43,649 nucleotides of DNA from Actinomadura geliboluensis (GTDB lineage: Bacteria > Actinomycetota > Actinomycetes > Streptosporangiales > Streptosporangiaceae): assembly GCF_005889745.1 (NCBI RefSeq), contig NZ_VCKZ01000017.1, positions 1-43,649 of the forward strand. Reading direction: 5' to 3'. Under the pieces are notes generated by a model. That model searched no databases and was not told the DNA's origin. It saw only the letters and a list, made by a program, of their open reading frames with translations. This document shows, piece by piece, positions 34,856 through 43,625 of the stretch. Both the position numbers and the translations under genes were made by a program. Positions within the stretch are counted from its first letter, which is position 1. Each line of letters starts with the position of its first letter.

Positions 34856-37111
34856 ATGTCGAAGACCGAAGCTCACCCCTTGCTCGATGGCCTCAACCCG
34901 CAGCAGCGCGCCGCCGTCGTGCACTCCGGCGGCCCCCTGCTGATCGTCGCGGGCGCCGGCTCGGGCAAGACCCGGGTGCTCACCCACCGCATCGCGCACC
35001 TGCTCGGCGAGCGGGACGTGCACCCCGGCCAGATCCTCGCGATCACCTTCACCAACAAGGCCGCCGCCGAGATGAAGGAGCGCGTCGACGCCCTCGTCGG
35101 GCCGCGCTCGCGCGCCATGTGGGTGATGACGTTCCACTCCGCCTGCGTGCGGATCCTGCGCCGCGAGGCCAAGCGGCTGGGCTTCCCCACGAGCTTCTCG
35201 ATCTACGACCAGGCCGACGCGAACCGGCTGATGGCGCTGGTCTGCCGCGAGCTCGACCTCGATCCGAAGCGGTATCCGCCGAAGTCGTTCAGCGCCCAGG
35301 TGTCCAACCTGAAGAACGAGCTGATCGACTACGAGACGTTCAAGGACCGCGCCTCGACCCACATGGAGCAGACGCTCGCCGAGGCGTACGAGATGTACCA
35401 GGCGCGGCTCCAGCAGGCCGGCGCCATGGACTTCGACGACCTGATCATGATGACGGTCAACCTGCTGCAGGTGTTCCCGGAGGCCGCCGAGCACTACCGG
35501 CGCCGGTTCCGGCACGTCCTCGTCGACGAGTACCAGGACACCAACCACGCGCAGTACGAGCTCGTCCGCGAGCTGACGGCCCCGGTCGAGGGGGTCGGCG
35601 CGGCGGAGCTGTGCGTCGTCGGCGACGCCGACCAGTCGATCTACGCGTTCCGCGGCGCGACGATCCGCAACATCCTGGAGTTCGAGCGCGACTACCCGGA
35701 CGCCACGACGATCCTGCTGGAGCAGAACTACCGCTCCACGCAGACGATCCTGTCCGCGGCCAACGCGGTGATCGAGCGCAACGCCGACCGCAAGCCGAAG
35801 AAGCTGTGGTCCGACCAGGGCGAGGGCCACAAGATCACCGGCTATGTGGCCGACAACGAGCACGACGAGGCCGCGTTCGTCGCCCACGAGGTCGACCGGC
35901 TCACCGACGAGGGCGACGCCCGCCCCGGCGACGTCGCCGTGTTCTACCGCACCAACGCCCAGTCGCGCGTCTTCGAAGAGGTGTTCATCCGCGTCGGGCT
36001 GCCCTACAAGGTCGTCGGCGGCGTCCGGTTCTACGAGCGCAAGGAGATCCGCGACGCCCTCGCCTACCTGCGCTGCCTCGCCAACCCCGAGGACACCGTC
36101 TCGTTGCGGCGCATCCTGAACGTCCCGAAGCGCGGCATCGGCGACCGCGCCGAGGCGTGCGTCGAGGCGTACGCGTCCCGCGAGCGCATCTCGTTCTGGC
36201 AGGCGCTCCGCGTGCCCGAGGACGTCCCCGGCATGGCGACCCGCTCGATCAACGCCGTCCGCGAGTTCGTCACCCTGCTGGACGAGCTGCGCGCCGCCGC
36301 CGAGTCGCTCACCCCCGCCGACCTGATCGCCGAGGTGCTCAAGGCCAGCGGCTACCTGGAGGAGCTCCAGAACTCCAAGGACCCGCAGGACGAGACCCGC
36401 GTCGAGAACCTCCAGGAGCTGGAGGCCGTCGCCCGCGAGTTCGAGGAGCGCCTCGACGGCGAGTCCGCCGAGGGCCGCCTCCCCGAGTTCCTGGAGCAGG
36501 TCGCGCTGGTCGCCGACGCCGACTCCATTCCGGGCGGCGCCAAGGGCGGCCCCGTCCCGCCGGGCGAGCAGCCCGAGGAGAGCGAGCACGGCGTCGTCAC
36601 CCTGATGACCCTGCACACCGCGAAGGGCCTCGAATTCCCGGTCGTGTTCCTCACCGGCATGGAAGACGGCGTCTTCCCGCACCTGCGCGCCATGAGCAAC
36701 CCCAAGGAGCTCGAAGAGGAGCGCCGCCTCGCCTACGTGGGCATCACCCGCGCCCGGCAGCGCCTCTACGTCTCCCGTGCCGCGATGCGCAGCTCGTGGG
36801 GCGCGCCGCAGGTGAACCCGCCGTCCCGGTTCCTCGGTGAGGTCCCGAAGAGCCTCGTCGAGTGGGAGCGCGAGGCGTCGTCGACGTCCAGCCCGGCGAT
36901 GTCGCGCATGGCGGCGCGGCCCGGCACCCGCTCACCGGGGAACCGCCCCGTCCCGTCCCTCGCCCCGGGCGACAAGGTCACCCACGACGCGTTCGGGCTC
37001 GGCACCGTCGTCTCGGTCTACGACCGCGGTGAGAAGGCCAGCATCGACTTCGGCGGCGAGTACGGGGTCCGCACCCTCGTCCTGCGCTTCGCCACCATCG
37101 AGAAGCTCTGA
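34856..37111 (+). CDS. pcrA: ATP-dependent DNA helicase PcrA/UvrD
   Basis: A 751-aa superfamily 1A 3'-5' helicase for nucleotide-excision and mismatch-type repair and replication restart. Q motif LNPQQRAAV (13-21), Walker A GAGSGKT (33-39), ITFTNKAAAEM (Ia), VDEYQDTN (II), GDADQSIYAFRGA (III), EQNYRSTQ (IV), TLHTAKGLEF (V) and VGITRARQRLYV (VI) are all present. The C-terminal tail ends in a Tudor-like fold (GDKVTHDAFGLGTVVSV), which in PcrA contacts RNA polymerase. ATG 34856 follows TAGACT with 8 nt between, suggesting a leaderless mRNA. Longer open frames upstream run through dhaM and are rejected. Confidence 0.96.
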   Translation: MSKTEAHPLLDGLNPQQRAAVVHSGGPLLIVAGAGSGKTRVLTHRIAHLLGERDVHPGQILAITFTNKAAAEMKERVDALVGPRSRAMWVMTFHSACVRILRREAKRLGFPTSFSIYDQADANRLMALVCRELDLDPKRYPPKSFSAQVSNLKNELIDYETFKDRASTHMEQTLAEAYEMYQARLQQAGAMDFDDLIMMTVNLLQVFPEAAEHYRRRFRHVLVDEYQDTNHAQYELVRELTAPVEGVGAAELCVVGDADQSIYAFRGATIRNILEFERDYPDATTILLEQNYRSTQTILSAANAVIERNADRKPKKLWSDQGEGHKITGYVADNEHDEAAFVAHEVDRLTDEGDARPGDVAVFYRTNAQSRVFEEVFIRVGLPYKVVGGVRFYERKEIRDALAYLRCLANPEDTVSLRRILNVPKRGIGDRAEACVEAYASRERISFWQALRVPEDVPGMATRSINAVREFVTLLDELRAAAESLTPADLIAEVLKASGYLEELQNSKDPQDETRVENLQELEAVAREFEERLDGESAEGRLPEFLEQVALVADADSIPGGAKGGPVPPGEQPEESEHGVVTLMTLHTAKGLEFPVVFLTGMEDGVFPHLRAMSNPKELEEERRLAYVGITRARQRLYVSRAAMRSSWGAPQVNPPSRFLGEVPKSLVEWEREASSTSSPAMSRMAARPGTRSPGNRPVPSLAPGDKVTHDAFGLGTVVSVYDRGEKASIDFGGEYGVRTLVLRFATIEKL

Positions 37112-37126
37112 CCCGCCCGGCCCCGG

Positions 37127-37621
37127 TCAGGCGGGGCGGCGGCGCAGGAGGTTCATCGGGAGGGTGTGCAGGACGACCTGGTCGTCCTGGTTGAGGAGTT
37201 CGGCCCGGGTGCGGACGATGCCGCGGTCGGGCTTGGAGCGGGACGGGCGCGCCTCCAGGACGGCGACGCGCAGCCGGAGGCGGTCGCCGGGGCGGACGGG
37301 CGCCGGCCAGCGCAGCTCGTCCACGCCGGGGGAGGCGAGGCTCGCGACGCGGGACAGGAAGTGGTCGGCGAACAGCCGCATCATGATCGAGCCGGTGTGC
37401 CAGCCGCTCGCGATGATGCCCGCGAACGGGCCGGTCGCGGCGAACTCCGGGTCGACGTGGATCGGCTGCGGGTCGAACCGGCGGGCGAACTCGATGATCT
37501 CGGCCTCGTCCGGCGTGACGTGGCCGTACTCGTAGACCGAGCCCTCCTTGTAGTCCTCGAAGTAGCGGTCGTCGATCGGGGTGGGGAAGTCGGCGCCGAG
37601 GGCCCGCGTGCTGATCGTCAT
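37127..37621 (-). CDS. MaoC-family hydratase
   Basis: A 164-aa hot-dog-fold protein. The hydratase-2 motif is FARRFDPQPIHVDPEFA, with D50 and H55 as the likely catalytic pair, then GIIASGWHT. Relatives hydrate enoyl-CoA or act as thioesters dehydratases; the substrate is unknown. ATG 37621, 20 nt downstream of the TetR stop on the same strand, so the two are probably one transcript under that regulator. It is convergent with pcrA, with a 6-bp inverted repeat in the 15-bp gap. Confidence 0.87.
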   Translation of the reverse strand: MTISTRALGADFPTPIDDRYFEDYKEGSVYEYGHVTPDEAEIIEFARRFDPQPIHVDPEFAATGPFAGIIASGWHTGSIMMRLFADHFLSRVASLASPGVDELRWPAPVRPGDRLRLRVAVLEARPSRSKPDRGIVRTRAELLNQDDQVVLHTLPMNLLRRRPA

Positions 37622-37641
37622 GGCCCCAGCATCGCGCGTTC

Positions 37642-38241
37642 TCACTCCGCGGGGGAGTCCGGGGCGAGGGACGCCAGGAACGCGTCGAGCATGGCGATCT
37701 GCCGGTCGGGCGGGAAGGCCGCGGGGTCGAAGAGGGCGTGGACGACGAGCCCGTGCGCGAAGGCGGCGGCGGACGCGACGACCTCGTCCACGTCGCGGGA
37801 GCCGGGCAGCTCGCCGCGGGCGACCGCCGCCGCCACGTGCGGGCGCAGGCGGTCGCGCCAGCCGCCGTAGCGGTCCCGCTGGCGGGCGGCGAGGTCGCGG
37901 TCGGCGAGCGAGACGTCCCAGGAGCTGACCCACACGCGGTTCATGGCCGTCGCGGCGGGGGTGAGGGACAGGACGTCGAGGAGGGCGGCGCGCAGGGCGG
38001 GCAGGCCCGGCCGCGCGGTGCGGAGCGGGCGGTTCGCGGTGCGCTCGTCGGCGACGTCGAGGGCGTGCTCGACGAGGGCCCGCTTGTTCGGGAAGTAGTG
38101 GGTGAGCAGGCCGGTGGAGGCGCCCATCTCGGCCGCGACGGCGCGCAGGGTCAGGCCGCCGAAGCCGTGCTCGGCGAGGACGCGCCAGACGGCCTCGGAC
38201 ACGTCCCGGCGGCGGGCGTCGTGATCACCTCGGGCGGGCAT
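37642..38241 (-). CDS. TetR-family regulator upstream of the MaoC gene
   Basis: A 199-aa regulator. The HTH is VWRVLAEHGFGGLTLRAVAAEMGASTGLLTHYFPNKRAL (about 18-56). The C-terminal domain (AAFAHGLVVHALFDP) resembles TetR_C_6/BetI-like dimers. ATG 38241. TACCCT lies 6 nt upstream, so the mRNA may be leaderless. It is divergent from a GNAT gene over 49 bp with an inverted repeat, and is probably autoregulated. Confidence 0.85.
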   Translation of the reverse strand: MPARGDHDARRRDVSEAVWRVLAEHGFGGLTLRAVAAEMGASTGLLTHYFPNKRALVEHALDVADERTANRPLRTARPGLPALRAALLDVLSLTPAATAMNRVWVSSWDVSLADRDLAARQRDRYGGWRDRLRPHVAAAVARGELPGSRDVDEVVASAAAFAHGLVVHALFDPAAFPPDRQIAMLDAFLASLAPDSPAE

Positions 38242-38248
38242 TCCCGTA

Positions 38249-38278
38249 GGGTACATAACAAATGTTCGGTACGTACCC
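38249..38278. promoter_or_regulatory. Inverted repeats between divergent TetR and GNAT genes
   Basis: GGGTAC (38249-38254) and GTACCC (38273-38278) face each other over 18 bp. The right end also contains the palindrome GGTACGTACC (38268-38277), and ACAT/ATGT arms lie inside. A/T-rich for this genome. Candidate TetR operator. Confidence 0.5.
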
Positions 38279-38290
38279 CCTGGAGGTCCG

Positions 38291-38833
38291 ATGTTCGCTC
38301 TCACGCTCGCCGACGGCGCCGAGCTCCGCCCGCTGGAACCGTGGCGGGCGGCGGAGTTCGCCGAGCACGCGCGGGCGGTCCGCGCCGAGATCGACGAGTA
38401 CATCCCGTGGGCCCGGACGGTCGTGGACGAGGAGACGGCCCGCGCCCTGCTCCAGTCGTACGCGGAGAAGCAGGCCGCCGACCGGGGGCGCATCTACGGC
38501 ATCTGGGTCGACGGCGTCCTCCAGGGCGGGACCGTCTTCCGGACGTTCGACGCGAGTCAGGGCACCTGCGAGGCGGGCGTCTGGCTCGCGGCGGGGGCGC
38601 GCGGGCGGGGGCTCATCACGACGTCCGTCCGCCACATGATCGACTGGGCGTTCGGCGTGCGGGGGCTGCACCGGGTCGAGTGGCTCTGCGATCCGCGCAA
38701 CACGGCCAGCGCGGCGGTCGCGAAGCGCCTCGGCATGACCTGCGAGGGCGTGCTGCGGCAGGGGTTCACGCTGGGCGGCGAGCGCCGGGACGTCCAGGTC
38801 TGGGCCGTCCTCGCCGACGAGTGGACCTCGTGA
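38291..38833 (+). CDS. GNAT acetyltransferase, RimJ/RimL type
   Basis: A 180-aa N-acetyltransferase. LRPLEPWRAAEFAEHARAVR at the start and the acetyl-CoA loop AGARGRGLITTSVRHMIDWAF (about 99-119) are diagnostic. RVEWLCDPRNTASAAVAKRLGM is the motif of ribosomal-protein-type Rim acetyltransferases. ATG 38291 with GGAGG four nt upstream. Substrate unknown: N-terminal amines of proteins or small molecules are possible. Divergent from the TetR gene and may share its operator. Confidence 0.88.
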   Translation: MFALTLADGAELRPLEPWRAAEFAEHARAVRAEIDEYIPWARTVVDEETARALLQSYAEKQAADRGRIYGIWVDGVLQGGTVFRTFDASQGTCEAGVWLAAGARGRGLITTSVRHMIDWAFGVRGLHRVEWLCDPRNTASAAVAKRLGMTCEGVLRQGFTLGGERRDVQVWAVLADEWTS

Positions 38834-38899
38834 CGCCCCCGGGGACGCCGATAGGGTAACCAGCGATCTCTGATTCACTCCTTACCCCCGGGAGTCCCC

Positions 38900-39667
38900 G
38901 TGCACGCCGAGCAGGTGCTCATGCTGCTGGCCGCCGCCGTCGCGGCCGGCTGGGTCGACGCGGTGGTGGGCGGGGGCGGGCTGATCCAGCTGCCCGCGCT
39001 GCTGCTGGCCAACCCGGGGCAGCCGGTCGCGGCGGCGCTCGCCACCAACAAGCTCGGCTCGATCGCGGGCACGGCGTCCGCGGCCGTCGCCTACGCGCGC
39101 AAGGCCAAGCCGGACGTGCGCGTCGCCGTCCCGGCGGGGGTGCTCGCGGTGTGCTGCGCGGCGGGCGGGGCGCTGTGCGCGACGGTGATCTCCTCGGACG
39201 TCCTCAAGCCGGTCATCATGGTCGTGCTGCTGTCGGTGGCCGCGATCGTGGTGCTGAAGCCCGATCTCGGCCGGGCGCCCCGGCTGGTGCTGCGGACCCG
39301 CCGCCGGGTCGCCGCCGCGGTGCTCGTCCCGGGCGTCGCCATCGCCTTCTACGACGGGCTCGTCGGGCCCGGCACGGGGACGTTCCTGGTCGTGGCGTTC
39401 ACCGCGCTGCTCGGCATGGACTTCGTGGACGCGTCCGCCACCTCGAAGATCATCAACGCCTGCACCAACCTCGGGGCGCTGCTCGTCTTCGCCGCGCAGG
39501 GGCACGTGCTGTGGGCGGTCGGACTGGGCATGGCGGTGGCCAACGCGGTCGGCGCGCAGCTCGGCGCGCGCATGGCGATCAAACGCGGCGCGGGGTTCGT
39601 CCGGGTCGTCCTGCTCTGCGTGGTCAGCGCGCTCGTCGCGAAGCTCGCCTACGAGCAGTTCAGCTAG
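38900..39667 (+). CDS. TauE/SafE-family permease
   Basis: A 255-aa membrane protein with about eight hydrophobic helices. The two inverted halves have the family Gly-rich motifs GWVDAVVGGGGLIQLPALL (about 15-33) and FYDGLVGPGTGTFLVVAF (about 150-167). Relatives export sulfite, sulfoacetate or other organosulfonates/anions; substrate not assignable. GTG 38900 with GGGAG upstream. TAGGGT at 38852 is a possible -10. The stop lies in a 17-bp tandem repeat. Confidence 0.88.
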   Translation: MHAEQVLMLLAAAVAAGWVDAVVGGGGLIQLPALLLANPGQPVAAALATNKLGSIAGTASAAVAYARKAKPDVRVAVPAGVLAVCCAAGGALCATVISSDVLKPVIMVVLLSVAAIVVLKPDLGRAPRLVLRTRRRVAAAVLVPGVAIAFYDGLVGPGTGTFLVVAFTALLGMDFVDASATSKIINACTNLGALLVFAAQGHVLWAVGLGMAVANAVGAQLGARMAIKRGAGFVRVVLLCVVSALVAKLAYEQFS

Positions 39668-39702
39668 GCGAGCAGTTCGGCTGGGCGAGCGGTTCGGCTA
39701 GG
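39652..39702 (+). repeat. 17-bp tandem repeat, three copies, over two convergent stops
   Basis: Units of 17 bp (CGAGCAGTTCGGCTRGG-like) at 39652, 39669 and 39686. CTAG in unit 1 gives the permease stop; CTAG in unit 3 gives the minus-strand glycosidase stop. Confidence 0.92.
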
Positions 39703-41257
39703 GGACGGGCAGCGGGCGCTCCAGCGCCGCCAGGCTGAGCAGCACGAGGGACGCCGTCCACCCGAGCGGCGCCGGGCCGGCGGGCTTGCCGGTCGGGCCG
39801 ACCTTCTCCGGCAGGACACCGAGGGACGTGCGGTGCGCCGCCAGCCAGCTCAGCCGGGAGAGCGCCTCGTCCGTGCGGCCCGCCGCGGCGGCGTTCAGCC
39901 CGAACAGGGCCGTCTCCGGGGTCCAGGCGACGTCCGGGGTGCCGGACCAGCGCTCGCCCGGCAGCACGCCCCCGTTCGGCAGCGACTGCTTGCGCGCGGC
40001 GTCCCCGATCGCGGCGGTGACCTCGGGGTCCTCCGGCGCGAACGGCGGGGCGAGGAACGTCACGGAGGTGTCCATCAGGCCGCCGGGGACGGGCGAGCGC
40101 GGGTAGCCGTAGGGCGCGAACTGCCGGGCCACGGCGTCGGCGACCCGCTGCGCCGCGCCCCGCCACTCGGAGGACTTGCCGGGCTCGCCGCGCATCCCCG
40201 CGAGGTCGGCGGCGGCCCGCAGCCCCGCCAGCACGGGTCCGACGACGCCGAGCGTGGGGCGGCGCGGGTCCTGCTCGCGGCCGGGGTCGCGCTCCCAGTA
40301 GTCGGACGAGGCGGGCGGCAGGCCCTCGGCGTCCAGCGAGCGGGTCAGGTGGTCGGCGGCGCGCCGCACCATCGGCCACAGGTCGGGCAGCTCGTCCGGC
40401 GCGCCGGTCTGCACCCGGTAGAACCAGGCGGCCCACAGCACCCAGCCGAGCGAGTCGAGCTGCGGGACGCGGCCGTCGGTGACGGCCGTCCCGTCGGCGT
40501 TGTAGCGCGCGGCCCACATGCCGTTGTCGCTCTGCACACGCGCGAGGAAGCGCAGGACGCGGCGGGCCTCCGACGGGTGCCCGGTGACGGTGAAGGCGGC
40601 GACGGTGAACGCGGAGTCGCGCGGCCAGGAGTACCGCCACTTGCTGTACCAGGACGCGAGCGACGCCCCGTTCGGGCGGGTGAGGAGCCGCAGGTCGAGC
40701 AGCGCGCGCGCCGACATGTCGCGGTAGGTCTGGCCCTGCCCGCCGGTGGGGACGGTGCCCTGCGCGAGCCAGGCGCTGTCGGACCGGACGGCCCTGCCGA
40801 CGCGCGGGTCGGACGCGTCCACCGTGATGGGCTTGTCGCCGCCGGACGGGATCAGCCGCACGCGCCCGTCCGCGAGCCGGACGACGGAGCTGTCCGGCAG
40901 GTAGGCGGCCCCTTCGGCCTGCTCGGGGGAGAGCGGGACGCCGGTGAACGGCCAGCCGCCCCCGCCGACGAGGCCGGGGCTCGCCCAGCCGGAGCCGGCC
41001 GGTTCGGGCGCCGTGGCGCCGCCGGTCGCGATGAGCGCGGCGACGAGCAGCAGGGCGGTGGCGCGGCGGACCTTGCGGGCGCCCGACCGCCTGCGGGAGG
41101 AGGTGCCGCGTCGTCCACGGCCGCGTCGTCCGGTGCCGCGATGCTCGGGCCCGCGCCGTGCGGGCGGCACGATGGGAGTGCCCGGTGCGGGCCGTACTTG
41201 GACGGAGGCCGTGACGGACGCTGTGACGGACGCGTCCCGTTCCTCCGCCATCGCCAT
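39698..41257 (-). CDS. Membrane-anchored or secreted GH15-type glycoside hydrolase
   Basis: A 519-aa protein. A polar, Arg-rich cytoplasmic start of about 60 residues precedes one hydrophobic helix (ATALLLVAALIATGGATA), so it is exported as an anchored protein or with a long signal. The alpha/alpha barrel motifs are SKWRYSWPRDSAF, SLGWVLWAAWFY, SDYWERDPG and WTPETALFGLNAAA, as in glucoamylase-type family 15 enzymes. It probably hydrolyses an alpha-glucan or related glycan; the catalytic Glu residues are not certain without alignment. ATG 41257 (ATG 41251 possible). It is convergent with the permease gene. Confidence 0.82.
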   Translation of the reverse strand: MAMAEERDASVTASVTASVQVRPAPGTPIVPPARRGPEHRGTGRRGRGRRGTSSRRRSGARKVRRATALLLVAALIATGGATAPEPAGSGWASPGLVGGGGWPFTGVPLSPEQAEGAAYLPDSSVVRLADGRVRLIPSGGDKPITVDASDPRVGRAVRSDSAWLAQGTVPTGGQGQTYRDMSARALLDLRLLTRPNGASLASWYSKWRYSWPRDSAFTVAAFTVTGHPSEARRVLRFLARVQSDNGMWAARYNADGTAVTDGRVPQLDSLGWVLWAAWFYRVQTGAPDELPDLWPMVRRAADHLTRSLDAEGLPPASSDYWERDPGREQDPRRPTLGVVGPVLAGLRAAADLAGMRGEPGKSSEWRGAAQRVADAVARQFAPYGYPRSPVPGGLMDTSVTFLAPPFAPEDPEVTAAIGDAARKQSLPNGGVLPGERWSGTPDVAWTPETALFGLNAAAAGRTDEALSRLSWLAAHRTSLGVLPEKVGPTGKPAGPAPLGWTASLVLLSLAALERPLPVP

Positions 41258-41556
41258 CCGTTCGCCCCCTTCGCCACAGCCCAGCGCAGCGAATTAAGTA
41301 CATCAAACTACGTCAATTGGTTCATCCTCCTCACGAGCCACTACGTGCCCACACCTCAGGATGAGACACCTCGGGCCCCGCCGCCCTTGCCGCCGGGGAG
41401 AACTATCGGTGACATATGGACCCGGCGGCATCACCATGAAGGCGGGTTGACTAGGCTGCATCGACGGAGCGGACCGCAGAGTGCCGGCCGCACGGAAACC
41501 CGTGTAGATCGCCGACTCGTGTGGTCTTTGGCTGTCGATCCGTTAAGGACGCCCTC
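41258..41556. promoter_or_regulatory. Divergent upstream region of GH15 and sucC (299 bp)
   Basis: No gene. An A/T-rich pocket lies at about 41294-41335, in strong contrast to the surroundings, and contains TTGACG on the minus strand as a possible -35 for the glycosidase. On the plus strand TAGGCT (41452-41457) fits a TAnnnT -10 for sucC but has no -35 at the right distance. AAGGA for sucC is at 41545-41549. Confidence 0.5.
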
Positions 41557-42735
41557 GTGGACCTGTTCGAACATCAGGCGAAGGAACTCTTCGCCGAGTA
41601 CGGGGTACCGGTGCCCACCGGCAAGGTCGCCCATACTCCCCAGGAAGCGCGCGCCATCGCGGAGGAGCTGTTCTCCGCGGGCAGCAAGAAGGTCGTGGTC
41701 AAGGCCCAGGTGAAGACCGGCGGCCGCGGCAAGGCCGGCGGTGTGAAGCTGGCCGACACGGCCGACGAGGCGGAGACGCTCGCCGGCCGGATCCTCGGCA
41801 TGGACATCAAGGGCCACACGGTCCACAAGGTCCTGGTCGAGGAGGGCAGCGCGATCGCGCAGGAGTACTACTTCTCCTTCCTGCTCGACCGCGCCAACCG
41901 CACCTTCCTGTCCATCTGCTCCGTCGAGGGCGGCGTGGAGATCGAGGAGGTGCCGCACGACCGGCTGGCGATGGTCCCCGTCTCCCCGCTGGACGGCGTC
42001 GACCGGGCCCAGGCCCGCGCGATCGCCGAGCAGGGCCGGCTGCCCGAGGAGGCCCTCGACGGCGCCGCCGAGCTGATCGAGCGGCTGTGGGCCGTGTTCA
42101 CCGACGAGGACGCCTCCCTCGTCGAGGTGAACCCGATGATCCTCACCGCCGACGGCCAGGTGAAGGCCCTCGACGGCAAGGTCACCCTGGACGACAACGC
42201 CGGGTTCCGCCAGGACCACGAGAAGTACGAGGACAAGGCCGCCGCCGACCCGCTGGAGGCCGCGGCCAAGGCCAAGGACCTCAACTACGTCAAGCTCGAC
42301 GGCAGCGTCGGCATCATCGGCAACGGCGCGGGCCTCGTCATGTCCACCCTGGACGTGGTCGCCTACGCCGGCGAGCAGTTCGGCGGCCAGAAGCCCGCCA
42401 ACTTCCTCGACATCGGCGGCGGCGCGTCCGCCGAGGTGATGGCGAACGGGCTGGAGATCGTGCTGTCCGACGCGGCCGTCAAGTCGGTCTTCGTCAACGT
42501 CTTCGGCGGCATCACGGCCTGCGACGCCGTCGCCAACGGCATCGTCTCGGCCTACCAGCTGCTGGCCGACCGCGGCGAGGCCGTCGACCGGCCCCTCGTC
42601 GTCCGGCTCGACGGCAACAACGCCGAGCTCGGCCGCAAGATCCTCAGCGACGCGGCGCTGCCCGGCGTCCAGCAGGTCGACACCATGGACGAAGCGGCCA
42701 AGCGCGCCGCCGAACTCGCAGCGGCAGGTGCATGA
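41557..42735 (+). CDS. sucC: Succinate-CoA ligase beta subunit
   Basis: A 392-aa ATP-grasp subunit of succinyl-CoA synthetase (TCA cycle; succinyl-CoA to succinate with ADP phosphorylation). It starts [38 protein letters not shown] is the nucleotide-binding grasp loop, [13 protein letters not shown] and [11 protein letters not shown] the CoA-ligase-type C-terminal domain. GTG 41557 is set by AAGGA 7 nt upstream; a frame from 41521 is longer but unsupported. It overlaps sucD by 4 nt (ATGA). Confidence 0.97.
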   Translation: MDLFEHQAKELFAEYGVPVPTGKVAHTPQEARAIAEELFSAGSKKVVVKAQVKTGGRGKAGGVKLADTADEAETLAGRILGMDIKGHTVHKVLVEEGSAIAQEYYFSFLLDRANRTFLSICSVEGGVEIEEVPHDRLAMVPVSPLDGVDRAQARAIAEQGRLPEEALDGAAELIERLWAVFTDEDASLVEVNPMILTADGQVKALDGKVTLDDNAGFRQDHEKYEDKAAADPLEAAAKAKDLNYVKLDGSVGIIGNGAGLVMSTLDVVAYAGEQFGGQKPANFLDIGGGASAEVMANGLEIVLSDAAVKSVFVNVFGGITACDAVANGIVSAYQLLADRGEAVDRPLVVRLDGNNAELGRKILSDAALPGVQQVDTMDEAAKRAAELAAAGA

Positions 42736-43625
42736 GCATGGCCATCTGGCTCACCGAGAACAGCAAGATCATCGTGCAGGGCATCACCGGCTCCGAGGGC
42801 ACCAAGCACGGCCGCCGGATGCTCGCGTCCGGCGCCCAGGTCGTCGGCGGCGTGAACGCCCGCAAGGCCGGCCAGACGGTCGACTTCGACGGCACCTCCC
42901 TCCCGGTGTTCGGCACCGTCAAGGAGGCCATGGAGCAGACCGGCGCCGACGTGTCGGTCGTGTTCGTCCCGCCGAAGTTCACCAAGGACGCCGTCGTCGA
43001 GGCGATCGACGCCGAGATCCCGCTCTGCGTCGTCATCACCGAGGGCATCCCGGTGCACGACACCGCGCACTTCTGGGCCTACGCCGAGAAGAACGGCAAC
43101 AAGACCCGCATCATCGGGCCGAACTGCCCCGGCATCGCGTCCCCCGGCAAGTCGAACGCCGGCATCATCCCGGCCGACATCACCACGCCCGGCCGCATCG
43201 GCCTCGTGTCCAAGTCCGGGACGCTGACGTACCAGATGATGTACGAGCTGCGCGACATCGGCTTCACCACGTGCGTCGGCATCGGCGGCGACCCCGTCAT
43301 CGGGACCACCCACATCGATGCCCTCCAGGCGTTCCAGGACGACCCGGACACCGACGCCATCGTGATGATCGGTGAGATCGGGGGCGACGCCGAGGAGCGC
43401 GCCGCCGCCTACATCGAGCAGCACGTGACCAAGCCGGTCGTCGGCTACGTCGCCGGGTTCACCGCCCCCGAGGGCAAGACCATGGGCCACGCGGGCGCGA
43501 TCGTGTCCGGCTCCGCCGGCACCGCGCAGGCGAAGAAGGAGGCCCTGGAGAAGGTCGGCGTCCGGGTCGGCAAGACCCCGAGCGAGACGGCCGTCCTCAT
43601 GCGGGAGATCATGCAGAAGCTCTGA
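42732..43625 (+). CDS. sucD: Succinate-CoA ligase alpha subunit
   Basis: A 297-aa CoA-binding subunit. [18 protein letters not shown] is the CoA-binding Rossmann loop, [14 protein letters not shown] follows, and the phosphorylated active-site His is H253 in [14 protein letters not shown] 42732 overlaps the sucC stop (ATGA); a second ATG at 42738 is possible. Complete, ending 24 bp before the window edge; a following AAAGGA-like end may be a ribosome site of the next gene. Confidence 0.97.
   Translation: MSMAIWLTENSKIIVQGITGSEGTKHGRRMLASGAQVVGGVNARKAGQTVDFDGTSLPVFGTVKEAMEQTGADVSVVFVPPKFTKDAVVEAIDAEIPLCVVITEGIPVHDTAHFWAYAEKNGNKTRIIGPNCPGIASPGKSNAGIIPADITTPGRIGLVSKSGTLTYQMMYELRDIGFTTCVGIGGDPVIGTTHIDALQAFQDDPDTDAIVMIGEIGGDAEERAAAYIEQHVTKPVVGYVAGFTAPEGKTMGHAGAIVSGSAGTAQAKKEALEKVGVRVGKTPSETAVLMREIMQKL

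Noticed and set aside
41447..41475. TTGACT as the -35 of sucC
   Set aside because: No TAnnnT at 16-18 bp downstream; only the overlapping TAGGCT remains as a weak -10.
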